Assembly (NCBI GenBank): GCA_963825635.1
Contig: CAWGTU010000001.1
Span: forward strand, 868,001-932,000
Direction: 5' to 3'
Source of the DNA: JAOUEA01 sp963825635
Lineage (GTDB): Bacteria > Actinomycetota > UBA4738 > HRBIN12
Length of the DNA: 64,000 bases
A program made the translations under genes and the position numbers. Within the stretch, counting starts at the first letter, position 1. Each line of letters begins with the position of its first letter. The notes under the pieces are model-generated. The model was not told where the DNA came from. It saw only the letters and a list, made by a program, of their open reading frames with translations, and made no database searches. Positions 52,802-62,117 of this stretch are shown one piece after another.

Positions 52802-52827
52802 CGACCCCTCGGTTCTTCGGCCTTGGT

Positions 52828-52833
52828 TACGAT
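52828..52833 (+). promoter_or_regulatory. Leaderless -10 element for moaE
   Basis: TACGAT, six bases, then GTG 52840. It uses the same hexamer as the divergent promoter 32 bp away. Confidence 0.6.
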
Positions 52834-52839
52834 GGCCGC

Positions 52840-53292
52840 GTGTCCGACCTGCGAACCGGCTCCGAGCCCGACGCGAGCGCGCTGACGCGCGTGCAGGACT
52901 CGCCCCTCTCGCTCGACGAGGCGGTGGCGGCCGTGGTCGACCGGGGAGCCGGTGCCGTGTGCATCTTCGCGGGTACCGTGCGTGACCACTCCGATGCCGG
53001 CGACGTCACCGGCCTCACGTACGAAGCCTGGCACGAGCTCGCCGAGCAGCGACTGGGCGAGCTCGCCGACGAGATCCAGGAGCGTTGGTCGATCCGCAGG
53101 GTCGCGATCCTGCACCGCGTGGGAGCCCTCGATGTCGGCGAGACCAGCGTGATCGTCGCCGTATCGGCGCCCCACCGCGCCGAGGCGTTCGAGGCCTGCC
53201 GTCACGGCATCGAGCGCCTCAAGGAGGACGTGCCCATCTGGAAGAAGGAAGGACTCGTCTCGGGTGAGGCCCGCTGGGTGATGGGCAGCTAG
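52840..53292 (+). CDS. moaE: Molybdopterin synthase catalytic subunit (MoaE-like)
   Basis: 150 residues. MoaE blocks are clear: GAVCIFAGTVRDHSDAGDVT, LTYEAWHELAEQRLGEL, VAILHRVGALDVGETSVIVA, HRAEAFEACRHGIERLKEDV and the catalytic-lysine region PIWKKEG. The enzyme transfers sulfur from MoaD to precursor Z to make molybdopterin. No moaD or other moa gene is near, so the partner is elsewhere. The GTG start is leaderless. An N-terminal extension of about 20 residues precedes the usual start of the domain. Confidence 0.9.
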   Translation: MSDLRTGSEPDASALTRVQDSPLSLDEAVAAVVDRGAGAVCIFAGTVRDHSDAGDVTGLTYEAWHELAEQRLGELADEIQERWSIRRVAILHRVGALDVGETSVIVAVSAPHRAEAFEACRHGIERLKEDVPIWKKEGLVSGEARWVMGS

Positions 53293-53318
53293 ATGGCGAT
53301 CCTCGGGATGCGATAGCG

Positions 53319-54326
53319 ATGGGCCGCGACCTCGCGATCGACCTCGGCACCGCGAACACCCTCGTGTACCGCCAAGGTGAGGGCGTGGTCTTCGACGAGC
53401 CTGCCGTGGTGGCCGTGCGGGCAGACACCGGCGAGGTGCTGGCGATGGGCGAGGAGGCCTGGCAGTTGCTCGGCAACGACTCCGGCAACGTGCTCGCGGT
53501 GCGACCGCTCAAGCAGGGCACGATGACCGAGTTCGAGGTCACGCAAGCCATGATCGAGGTCGTGATCCGGCGCACGATGACCGTGCGCTTCCCGAGACCT
53601 CGGGTGCTGGCGGCGGTGCCCTCGATGAGCTCGGAGGTCGAGCGACGCGCGATCGAGGACGCCATCAAGTCGGCCGGGGTGCGCCAGGTGACGCTGGTGG
53701 AGGAGCCGCTTGCGGCCGCGATCGGAGCGGGCCTGCCCGTGCACGAGCCGGTGGGACACCTCGTCGTCGACATCGGCGGCGGCCGGTCGGAGATGGCCGT
53801 CGTGTCGATGGGAGGAGTGGTGAGCGGCCGCTCCGCGTCGCTCGGCGGGTTCGATCTCGATGCGGCCGTGCAGCAACATATCCGTACCGAGTACGGGGTG
53901 GCGATCGGTGAGAAGGCGGCCGAGGAGATCAAGGTCGCGATCGGGTCGGCCTTCCCGACGCCGGGCAGCAAGGCCGCGGTCGTGATCGGGCGCGAGCTCG
54001 CCACAGGTAACACCGTCGAGGTGAGGGTCACCGAGGACGAGATCCGCAAGGCGATCGGTGAACCGGTGCGTGGCATCGTCGACGCCGCACGTCTCACCCT
54101 CGCCGAGGCGCCGCCGGAGCTCACGCACGACGTGCTCGAGACGGGCATGTTCCTCACCGGCGGGGGCGCGCTGTTGCGGGGATTCGACATGCTCCTCGCT
54201 CAGGAATGCGAGGTGCCGGTGCACGTCGTTGAGCGGCCGCTCGAGACCGTCGCGATCGGCACGGGCCGCATGCTCGAGCACCTCGAGGACTACCGATCGG
54301 CGTTCCAGCTGGTGCGGCGCCGCTAG
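53319..54326 (+). CDS. mreB: MreB-like actin-family protein
   Basis: 335 residues. The actin-ATPase motifs are present: phosphate 1 DLAIDLGTANTLVY, connect 1 and phosphate 2 HLVVDIGGGRSEMAVV, and adenosine LETGMFLTGGGALLRGFDML. The AVPSMSSEVERRAIEDAIKS and VEEPLAAAIGAGLPV blocks are MreB-specific. MreB filaments direct lateral wall synthesis; no mreC/mreD or rodA follows, so this is a solitary copy. Start ATG 53319 has a poor ribosome site. Confidence 0.9.
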   Translation: MGRDLAIDLGTANTLVYRQGEGVVFDEPAVVAVRADTGEVLAMGEEAWQLLGNDSGNVLAVRPLKQGTMTEFEVTQAMIEVVIRRTMTVRFPRPRVLAAVPSMSSEVERRAIEDAIKSAGVRQVTLVEEPLAAAIGAGLPVHEPVGHLVVDIGGGRSEMAVVSMGGVVSGRSASLGGFDLDAAVQQHIRTEYGVAIGEKAAEEIKVAIGSAFPTPGSKAAVVIGRELATGNTVEVRVTEDEIRKAIGEPVRGIVDAARLTLAEAPPELTHDVLETGMFLTGGGALLRGFDMLLAQECEVPVHVVERPLETVAIGTGRMLEHLEDYRSAFQLVRRR

Positions 54327-54347
54327 GCACCTCGAGATCAACGTTCC

Positions 54348-54710
54348 TCAGGCGCCGGCGTCGGAGACGAGGCGCGACACGAACGACACCAGGGCCCACA
54401 GCGAGAACGCGAGAGCGATCGCGCCGATCGCGACCGCGATCACCAGGCCCATCGCACCGCCGAGTCGCGCATGCCACGACGGCGCGCCGGGCGCGACCGG
54501 GATGTAGCCCTCCGGCACCTCGCTGCGGCGCTCGGTCGACGCGCGTGCCGAACGCCCCTCACCTTCGCCGCCGGACCACACACCGACCTCGTCGTCCGGG
54601 CCGGGAGTGGCGGGCTCGGCCGACCTCGTCGGCTCCATGCCTCCGGCCGTGAGCCGGAAGACGAGCACGCCGACGGCCACGGCGATGAGCACCACCAGCA
54701 CGGTTCCCAC
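54348..54710 (-). CDS. Two-helix membrane protein, unknown
   Basis: 120 residues from GTG 54710, chosen because GAGGAGGA precedes it by six bases. A membrane helix at the very N-terminus (TVLVVLIAVAVGVLVFRL) is followed by a polar Pro/Glu-rich loop of about 60 residues and a second helix (LVIAVAIGAIALAFSLWAL). No family recognised. It is convergent with the MreB-like gene and divergent from the PDZ protease. Confidence 0.65.
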   Translation of the reverse strand: MGTVLVVLIAVAVGVLVFRLTAGGMEPTRSAEPATPGPDDEVGVWSGGEGEGRSARASTERRSEVPEGYIPVAPGAPSWHARLGGAMGLVIAVAIGAIALAFSLWALVSFVSRLVSDAGA

Positions 54711-54804
54711 GGACCGTCCTCCTCTCGGCGAGCACGAGCGTACTTCGCCCGCAGGGCTTCCGTGAAGGGACAGGGCTGCGCCGCCCGTACTATCGAAGCC
54801 GATC

Positions 54805-55791
54805 ATGAGACGCCCCGTCCGCATCGTCGCGCTCTCCGCCCTGTTCGGGGTCGCGTTCGCCGCGGCCTGGATCCGACTGCCCTACTACGCGGTCGGACCG
54901 GGGCCCGCGAACGACGTCGCGACGCTGATCGACGTGCAGGACGTTCCCCGGTACGGGTCCGAGGGCACGTTCATCATGACGACCGTCCGCTGGCAGCAGG
55001 TCACGGCGCTCCAGTCGCTCGTGGCCTGGATCGACGAGTCCCGCTTCATCGTCGGCGAGGACGTGATCTATCCGCCCGGTGTCGATCGTGAGCAGGAGCA
55101 GGAACGCGCGATCTCCCAGATGGATCAGAGCAAGATCGACGCGTCGATCGTGGTGCTCACCGAGCTGTTCGACTACCCGGAGGAGCACGGCGACGGCGCT
55201 CTGATCGAGGCCGTCGGCCCCGACTGCCCCGCCGGCGGCGAGCTGTTCGTCGGCGATGTGGTGGTGGCGATCGGCGGCCGGCGCGTCGGATCGAGTCGCG
55301 AGGCGAGCCGGGCGATCGACCGAGTACCCGTCGACGAGCCCGTGACCTTCCGGGTACGCGCCGGGGGAGAAGCCCACGACATCGAACTGCTGCGGCAGCC
55401 CTGCGTCCCCGGAAACGACGAGCCGCTGATCGGCATCAGCATGGTCGACGCGTTCCCGTTCCCGATCGAGATCTCCAGCGGCGAAGTCGGCGGTCCCTCG
55501 GCCGGCCTGATGTTCTCGCTCGGCCTGTACGACACGCTCACCTCCGAAGACCTCACGGGGGGGCGGACGATCGCGGGCACCGGCACGATCGACCCCGAGG
55601 GAGACATCGGTCCGATCGGCGGCATCGCCGACAAGGTGATCGGCGCCGAGCGCGCTGGGGCGACGGTCTTCCTCGTGCCCGCGAGGAACATGAAGGAGCT
55701 CGCCGACGTCGACACGGACGGCATGCGGCTCATCCCGGTCGCCACGTTCGACGACGCCGTCGACGCCCTCGAGGCGCTCCCGGCGGCGTGA
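54805..55791 (+). CDS. PDZ and Lon-type (S16) membrane protease, YlbL-like
   Basis: 328 residues. One N-terminal membrane segment (IVALSALFGVAFAAAWIRL) precedes a PDZ domain (about 145-215, FVGDVVVAIGGRRVGSSREA) and a Lon C-terminal protease domain with Ser in EVGGPSAGLMFSLG and Lys in GPIGGIADKVIGAERAG, the S16 dyad. There is no ATPase domain, so it is an ATP-independent secreted-face protease. TACTAT lies 11 bases before the ATG. The substrate is unknown. Confidence 0.9.
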   Translation: MRRPVRIVALSALFGVAFAAAWIRLPYYAVGPGPANDVATLIDVQDVPRYGSEGTFIMTTVRWQQVTALQSLVAWIDESRFIVGEDVIYPPGVDREQEQERAISQMDQSKIDASIVVLTELFDYPEEHGDGALIEAVGPDCPAGGELFVGDVVVAIGGRRVGSSREASRAIDRVPVDEPVTFRVRAGGEAHDIELLRQPCVPGNDEPLIGISMVDAFPFPIEISSGEVGGPSAGLMFSLGLYDTLTSEDLTGGRTIAGTGTIDPEGDIGPIGGIADKVIGAERAGATVFLVPARNMKELADVDTDGMRLIPVATFDDAVDALEALPAA

Positions 55792-55871
55792 CGCCCGACG
55801 CTCGTCACGTCATGCGTTAGGCTCGCCCTGGGCGCTCCCGCCGCCCGTCCGAGGAGGAACGACCCGAACCC

Positions 55872-58741
55872 ATGTCGACCGTCCGCATCCCCACGCGCCA
55901 GCGACGCTGGCCAGCGTTCGTGATCGGGGGGGTCGTCGTGCTCGCCGTGCTGTTCACGGTGATGTCGACGTTCTACATCGACCTCCTCTGGTATCGCGAG
56001 ATCGATCAGTCCGGGGTGTTCTGGACGGAGCTGCGCACGAAGGTGGCGCTCGGCGCGGTGTTCGGATTGCTGTTCTTCGGGCTGCTCTACGCGAACCTCT
56101 TGTTCACTCGCCGCCTCGCGCCACCGCCCCTGCGGTTCCTGACTCCGGAACAGGAGGCGATCGAGCGCGTGCGCCTGGCGTTCGAGCCGATCCTCGGGTG
56201 GGCGCTGCCGGTTGCCGCCGCGGTGTTGGCGCTCCTGGTCGGCATCGGGGTCTCGCGGCAGTGGCAGGTGTTCCTGCTCTGGCGGAACTCGAGCGGCATC
56301 GAGTTCGGCAACCCGGAGCAGCTGTTCGATCGCGACCCGGCCTTCTACATCTTCTCGTTGCCGTGGCTGAAGTTCCTGCAGGGGTGGCTGTTCTCGGCGT
56401 TCGTCGGTGTGACGTTCCTGACGGCGATCGCCCACTTCTTCTGGGGCGGCATCCGACCGCAGGCGCGCACCTGGGCAGAGCGGGTCGCCCCCGCGACACG
56501 GGCCCACCTGTCGGTGCTGCTCGGCCTGATCATGCTGATCAAGGCCTGGGGCTACTACCTGGGGCGCTACGACCTGTTGTCCTCGCCGCGCGGGGTGGTG
56601 CAGGGGGCGTCGTACACCGACGTGAACGCGCAGCTGCCGGCGCTCAACTTCCTGATCATCGCGGCGGTGATCTGTGCGGTGCTGTTCTTCGCGAACATCT
56701 GGCGGCAACGATGGGCGCTGCCGATCATCGCCGTGATCGTGCTGGGCGCGGTGTCGGTGCTGCTCGGCACCGCATATCCGGCTTTCGTCCAGCGGTTCCG
56801 CGTGACGCCGCAGGAGTTCCAACGCGAGCAGCCGTACATCGTGCAGAACATCGAGGGCACCCAGCGAGCCTTCGACATCGTTCCCGAGGAGATCGAGTCG
56901 CCGCCCGAGGAGGGTTACGAGCCGGTCGTGACCGGTGAGGACCTCGAGGCGAACCAGGCCACGAAGGACAACATCCGGCTGTGGCGGCCGTCGATCCTGG
57001 CGCAGAACTTCCTGTCCACGCAGCGCATCCGCAACTACTACGAGTTCCGGGACGTCGACGTCGGCCGATATGTGCTCGACGGTACCCCGCGCGTGCTCAT
57101 GGTCTCGGGGCGCGAGGTGACCCAGAGCGAGACCACGACGTGGCAGAACGAGCACCTCGTGTTCACGCACGGGTACGGTGCCGTAGCCGCGAAGGTGAAT
57201 ACCGCGAACAGCGAAGGCGCCCCCGTCCTCGAGCTCGCCGACATCCCGGTCCGCAACATCGGCGGTCCGGAGCTCGACCAACCGAGGATCTACTTCGGCG
57301 AGGGCGGTCCCGGGGACACGGCCTTCGTGATCACCGGGTCGGGCACGGACGAGCTCGACTACGAGGGCGCACCGCCGGGCTACCGGTACGACGGGACCGG
57401 GGGCATCGAGATCGGCAACTCGCTGCAGCGAGCCTTGTTCGCATGGCGCTTCCGAGACGTGAACCTGCTGATCTCAGGTCAGATCGTCGAGGACAGCCGG
57501 ATCATGATCTATCGGAGCCTCGGCGCCCGGGTCCCGAAGCCGGTGCCGTTCCTCACGTTCGACGACGATCCGTACCTCGCGGTGGTGGACGGCCGCTTGA
57601 ACTGGATCTGGGACGCCTACACCACGACGAACGAGTACCCGTATTCGGAGTCGGTGAACCTGGCGGAGGCCACGGGCGGTCAGTTGAACCCGCAGCTCGT
57701 GAACTACATGCGGAACTCCGTCAAGGTGGTGGTCGACGCATACGACGGCACGATGACCTACTACGCGGACCTGGAGGAGCCGATCGTGCAGGTGTGGCAC
57801 CGCGTCTACCCGGGGCTGTTCACCGACATCGACGCTGCCTCGGATTCCATGCGCGAACACTTCCGCTATCCCGAGAACCTGTTCCAGGCGCAGGCGACGC
57901 GGTTCACCACCTACCACGTGTCCGATCCGTCGGTCTTCTACCAGAACCAGGACCAGTGGGAGATCGCGCCCGATCCCACACGGGGCGATGTGACGATCGC
58001 GGGCACCACGACGACCTCGTCGCTCGAGACCGCCCCGCGATTGCGCCCCTACTACCTGTTGATGAAGGCGCCGGGGGAGACCGAGGAGAGCTTCCAGCTC
58101 GTGCTCCCGTTCGTTCCCAAGGGTCGACAGAACATGGTGGCGTGGCTCGCTGCCGGCTCTGACCCGGAGACCTACGGTCGCCTGTTGTCGCTCGATCTCC
58201 CCTCGGATGAGAACGTGCCCGGTCCCGGCATCGTGTTCTCGCGCGTCAACCAGGATCCGCAGTTCTCCGCGGAGCGCACGCTGCTGAGCCAGAGTGGGTC
58301 TACCGTGCTCTTCGGCGACCTGCTGGTGATCCCGATCGAGAAGTCGTTCCTCTACGTGCAGCCGGCGTACGTGCGCGCCGACCAGCCGGCCGCGGTGCCG
58401 GAGCTGAAGTTCATCGTGGTCGTGAACGGCGATACGGTCGCCCTCGGCGACAACCTCGACGAGGCGTTGGACATCGCCGTCGCGGACGTGGAGCCGGGGG
58501 GGAGGGCCCTGGTGGCGGTGGCGGTGGCGGTGAGACCGACCAGACCGTCGCCGAGCTGCTCGCCGAGGCTGCGCAACACTTCGAGGCGGCCGATCGCGCC
58601 CTGCGGGCGGGCGACCTCGCGACCTACCAACGGGAGATCGAGTCCGCGCAGGACCTGGTCGCGCAGGCGATCGAACTCTCAGGCGCCGCCCCTGCCGAAG
58701 AAGGTACGGCCGCGTCGCCCTCGGCGTCTCCGACCCCGTAG
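55872..58741 (+). CDS. UPF0182 large membrane protein, frame broken in a poly-G run near the 3' end
   Basis: About 956 residues if the reading frame is corrected. The N-terminal third has seven membrane helices (FVIGGVVVLAVLFTVMSTFY and others); the large remainder is extracytoplasmic, with FYIDLLWYREID near the start, typical of UPF0182. At 58496-58502 a run of seven G shifts the frame. One more G would continue as GETDQTVAELLAEAAQHFEA and end at TAG 58741 with an Ala/Pro/Ser-rich tail, the expected family ending. As sequenced, the frame runs on to 59204 inside the antisense aldehyde dehydrogenase gene. Function of the family is unknown. Confidence 0.88.
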
Positions 58742-58766
58742 CACCGGGCGTCGTCAGCTCGCCCGG

Positions 58767-60320
58767 TCACTCCGTCAAGCGGAACCCCAGATCGGCGTCA
58801 ACGTCGGTCACGTCCATCTGCGCCTTCTGCAGGTGGCCCGAGTAGTCCCAGTTCATCGCCTGCCAGCGCGTGAACTGGTCGAGCACCCAGATGCCCGACT
58901 GCCGCGAGCCGTTCCCGCTGCGTCCGTTGCCGCCGAACGGCAGGTGTGCCTCGGCTCCCGACGTGGAGTTGTTCACGCTCACCATGCCCGCCGAGATGCG
59001 TTCGCGGAAGCGGAAGACGCTCAGCGGATCGCTCGTGTAGATGCTGCTCGAGAGGCCATAGCCATGACCGTTCGCGAGCGCGATGGCCTCGTCGAACGAC
59101 TCGAACGTCGCGACGCCCACGAGGGGGCCGAACGTCTCAGTCGCGTAGAGATCGTCGTCGGAGCGCACGCCGTCGACGATCGTCGGGTGGTAGAAGAGGC
59201 CTGACTCCGGATCGCCGACGAATCCATCGCGTGGGTTCGAGTCGGCGATGCGTCCGACGCCCGTCGAGCCGAGCACGGCGTGGTGAGGCTGCGCGAGCTC
59301 GAGCCAGGTCTCGAACCGGTCGCAGAACCGAGACGAGATCATCGGTCCGTAGAGCACATCAGCCGTCGGGTCGCCGATCGGGGCTTGGGCCGTCGCCTTC
59401 GAGAATCGCTCGATGAAGTCGTCGTGCACGTCGGCGTGCACGATCACGGTGCCCAGTGAGGTGCAGCGCTGTCCCGCCGTGCCGAACCCGCTGAACAGGG
59501 CTCCCTCGACCGCGAGGTCGAGGTCGGCGTCGGGCATCACGACGAGCGGGTTCTTGCCGCCCAGCTCGAGGCAGGGCGTCTGCAGGTGACGCCCTGCGAG
59601 CTCGCCGATGCGCCGTCCGATCTCCGTCGAGCCCGTGAAGCCGATCTTGTCGACGAGTCCTTCCTCGAGCGCCTGCTCGAGTCCGGCGAACGTCGAGGGG
59701 CCGTCGGCGAGCACCATCGAGAAGATCCCGGTGGGTACTCCCGCATGCAGCAAGAGTTGCGAGAACGCCTCGGCCGTCGCCGGCGTGTACTCGGCGGGCT
59801 TCCACACGACCGCGTTGCCGCAGACGAGCGCCGGCACGATGTACCAGCTCGGCACCGCGACCGGGAAGTTCCCGGCCGTCACGATCGCGGCGACGCCAAC
59901 CGGGACCCTGAACGTGAACAGCTGCTTGTCGGGCATCTCGCTCGGGACGGTCTGACCGTAGAGGCGGCGCCCTTCCGACAGGAAGAAGTTGCAGGTGTCG
60001 ACGACTTCCTGCACTTCGCCGCGAGACTCCCGGATCGGTTTGCCGATCTCCCGGGTGATCAGCCGGGCGAGGGCCTCGGCGTTGTCCTCGACGAGCCGCC
60101 CGAACTGCTGCACGACCCGGCCTCGGGTCGGGGCGGGTGTGGTGGCCCAGGCGCTCTGCGTAGCGCGGGCCGCCCGGCCGGCGTCGAGGATCGTCGCCGC
60201 ATCGCCGAGGGCGGCTTCTCCCAGGGTGTCGTCGAGACGCGCCGGGTTCGAGATCGTGAGCGTGCCGCCGGGGGCGCCGTCGACGGGGACGCCGCCGACG
60301 AGGGATCGGATCGTTCGCAT
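58767..60320 (-). CDS. Aldehyde dehydrogenase, ALDH7/aminoadipate-semialdehyde type
   Basis: 517 residues. Standard ALDH landmarks: PVGVAAIVTAGNFPVAVPSW, VWKPAEYTPATAEAF, FTGSTEIGRRIGELAGRHLQ, catalytic Glu in CLELGGKNPLVVMPDADLDL and catalytic Cys in GFGTAGQRCTSLGTVIVH. The SGFGTAGQRCTS form and the N-terminal block point to the L-aminoadipate-semialdehyde (piperideine-6-carboxylate) dehydrogenase group, used in lysine breakdown. No lysine aminotransferase is near. ATG 60320 is leaderless behind TAGCAT. Confidence 0.88.
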   Translation of the reverse strand: MRTIRSLVGGVPVDGAPGGTLTISNPARLDDTLGEAALGDAATILDAGRAARATQSAWATTPAPTRGRVVQQFGRLVEDNAEALARLITREIGKPIRESRGEVQEVVDTCNFFLSEGRRLYGQTVPSEMPDKQLFTFRVPVGVAAIVTAGNFPVAVPSWYIVPALVCGNAVVWKPAEYTPATAEAFSQLLLHAGVPTGIFSMVLADGPSTFAGLEQALEEGLVDKIGFTGSTEIGRRIGELAGRHLQTPCLELGGKNPLVVMPDADLDLAVEGALFSGFGTAGQRCTSLGTVIVHADVHDDFIERFSKATAQAPIGDPTADVLYGPMISSRFCDRFETWLELAQPHHAVLGSTGVGRIADSNPRDGFVGDPESGLFYHPTIVDGVRSDDDLYATETFGPLVGVATFESFDEAIALANGHGYGLSSSIYTSDPLSVFRFRERISAGMVSVNNSTSGAEAHLPFGGNGRSGNGSRQSGIWVLDQFTRWQAMNWDYSGHLQKAQMDVTDVDADLGFRLTE

Positions 60321-60326
60321 GCGGCG

Positions 60327-60332
60327 ATGCTA
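60327..60332 (-). promoter_or_regulatory. Leaderless -10 element for the aldehyde dehydrogenase gene
   Basis: On the - strand TAGCAT, six bases, then ATG 60320. Confidence 0.6.
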
Positions 60333-60377
60333 CGACGCGCGGTCAACCGAAGGCGCCCGCGCGCCGACACTCCGACG

Positions 60378-61107
60378 CTACGGCGTCAGGTCGGCGCAGA
60401 GCACCTCGATCTGAGCCGAGACCGCGGTCACCGACGATGGGAACAGGTTGAACGTGAACACCAGGTCCCACGGGCGGTTCGGCGGGCTCGTCACCGCGGC
60501 GCGCTCGTGTAGCAGCTGGCCCTGGGCGTAGAACGTCTCCGAACCGAGCGGGCCCATCGCACGGTCGTTCGGGTCGCACGAGAGCCCGACCTGCTTGGCT
60601 GTCGGCGAGCTCGTGGGGCTGTTGTACGTGAGGAAGCCCGTCCGCGTGTAGAAGCGGAGCGATCCGCCTGTTCCCGGATCCCCCTTCGGTCCCGGCTCAC
60701 CCTGGATGCCTTGCTCGCCCCTCGGCCCCTGTTCACCCTGAGGTCCCTGTTCACCCTGGAGCCCTGCTCGCCCTCGGCCCCTGTTCGCCCTGGATGCCCT
60801 GCTCACCTCTCGGCCCCTGCTCGCCCGGCGCTCCCGGCTCGCCTTGGGGACCCTGCTCGCCCTGGAGACCCTGCTCGCCCGCGGGACCCGCCGGGCCGGT
60901 CTCGTTCCACTGCACCAGCACGCTCCCGCCCGAGCAGCCCGGAGCATGGTTCACCGTGATGCTCCCGGGGATCACCTTGTCGTTCTTCGCGCAGGCGAAG
61001 AAGACGGCGTCGCCTTCGGAACCGGCGAGCGCGAACCCCCCGGCGAGCGATGTGACCGCGATCGCCGATGAGGCGAGGGTGATGGCGATGATCCTTCGGA
61101 TGGACAC
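60378..61107 (-). CDS. Secreted collagen-like (Gly-X-Y) repeat protein, frameshifted in the repeat
   Basis: A signal peptide (IIAITLASSAIAVTSLAGGF) and a short Cys-containing head are followed by about 25 Gly-X-Y triplets (GPAGPAGEQG, GEQGPQGEPG) and a C-terminal domain of about 90 residues (LRFYTRTGFLTYNSP; AVSAQIEVLCADL). The frame changes inside the repeat around 60754-60777; two apparent single-base losses (one G, one C on the coding strand) would restore it. As sequenced the first frame stops at 60751, after 118 residues. Both parts are clearly one gene. It is probably a surface or secreted fibre. Confidence 0.75.
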
Positions 61108-61270
61108 GGAACCCTCCCGGGGGGATGTGGTCGTGTTGCCTTCCCCCGAAGCATCGGCAGCAGGGGGTCCGCTCCTGCATCGACCTCCGGTGCAGAGTGC
61201 CTCGATGCCCGGCCTACTCCCTCTGTTCGGGTGAGGTCACCGAGAGGCCACCACTACGCTGGACGGGATC

Positions 61271-62047
61271 ATGGACCAGTCAACGCTCGACGTCGCGAGG
61301 ATCCTGGCCGAAGCGGGCTGCGTCGCTCCCTCCGAGGAAGCCGATGAGCTCATCCGCGCCGCCGAAGGCGATCGCGCGGTGCTCGACGATCTCGTGTCCC
61401 GTCGCGTCGTCGGCGAACCATTGGCCTGGCTGACCGGCGCGACGACGTTCTGTGGCCTGCGGTTGGTCGTGACGTCAGGCGTCTACGTGCCGCGACCACA
61501 GACAGAGCCCTTGGCGCGGCGAGCCGCCTCGTTCCTGCCCCCGGGAGGCGTCGCCGTGGATCTGTGCACGGGCGCCGGCGCGATCGCGGCCGTGATGTCG
61601 GCCGCCGTCCCGAGCGCGCGCGTCGTCGCGACCGACCTCGACGTCGTCGCGGTGCGATGTGCCCGGCGTAACGGCGTCGAGGCGTTCGAGGGCTTCCTCG
61701 ACGATCCGCTGCCCACGGAGCTCGGGCGCACGGTCGACGTGATGACCGCAGCGGCCCCATACGTGCCGACGGACTCGATCCGTCTGCTTCCGCGTGACGT
61801 CCAGGCGTACGAACCTCGGCTCGCGCTCGATGGCGGCACAGAGGGCTCGGACCTCATGGTGGAGATCGTTCGCAGGAGCACGCGGTGGTTGAAGCACGGC
61901 GGACGCCTCCTGCTCGAGCTCGGCGGCGAACAGGCCGATCCGATCGGACGCATGTTGCGCGAGGTCGGGTTCGAGCCGGCCGATGTCATGGCCGACGATG
62001 CCGGCGACGCCCGTGCCATATGCGCCCGCCTGGGCACGGCGCCGTGA
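61271..62047 (+). CDS. PrmC/HemK-related methyltransferase
   Basis: 258 residues. The N-terminal helical domain (LVSRRVVGEPLAWLTGATTF) and SAM motif VAVDLCTGAGAIAAVMSAAV are PrmC-like, as are YVPRPQTEPLARR and LALDGGTEGSDLMVEIVRRS. The catalytic NPPY of true PrmC, which methylates release-factor glutamine, is replaced by AAPYVPT. A PrmC-related family annotated as putative glutamine methyltransferase has NAPY here, so this is a further variant and the substrate is doubtful. TACGCT stands ten bases before the ATG. Confidence 0.82.
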   Translation: MDQSTLDVARILAEAGCVAPSEEADELIRAAEGDRAVLDDLVSRRVVGEPLAWLTGATTFCGLRLVVTSGVYVPRPQTEPLARRAASFLPPGGVAVDLCTGAGAIAAVMSAAVPSARVVATDLDVVAVRCARRNGVEAFEGFLDDPLPTELGRTVDVMTAAAPYVPTDSIRLLPRDVQAYEPRLALDGGTEGSDLMVEIVRRSTRWLKHGGRLLLELGGEQADPIGRMLREVGFEPADVMADDAGDARAICARLGTAP

Positions 62048-62117
62048 CCGACCGAGCCGGGTTCCGCATCGGGGGACTCCCCGTTGGGCGTTCATCGGGC
62101 GTTTGCTAGCATCGTCC

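Noticed and set aside
55173..57281. 702-codon open frame antisense to the PDZ protease and UPF0182 genes
   Set aside because: Spans two unrelated real genes and has no protein-like composition.
58503..59204. C-terminal extension of the UPF0182 frame past the G tract
   Set aside because: Arg/Pro-rich readthrough antisense to a well-conserved aldehyde dehydrogenase; the family ending is found in the neighbouring frame.
60700..60900. CRISPR-like short repeats
   Set aside because: The regular repeats are 9-base Gly-X-Y codon units of the collagen-like gene, with no spacers.
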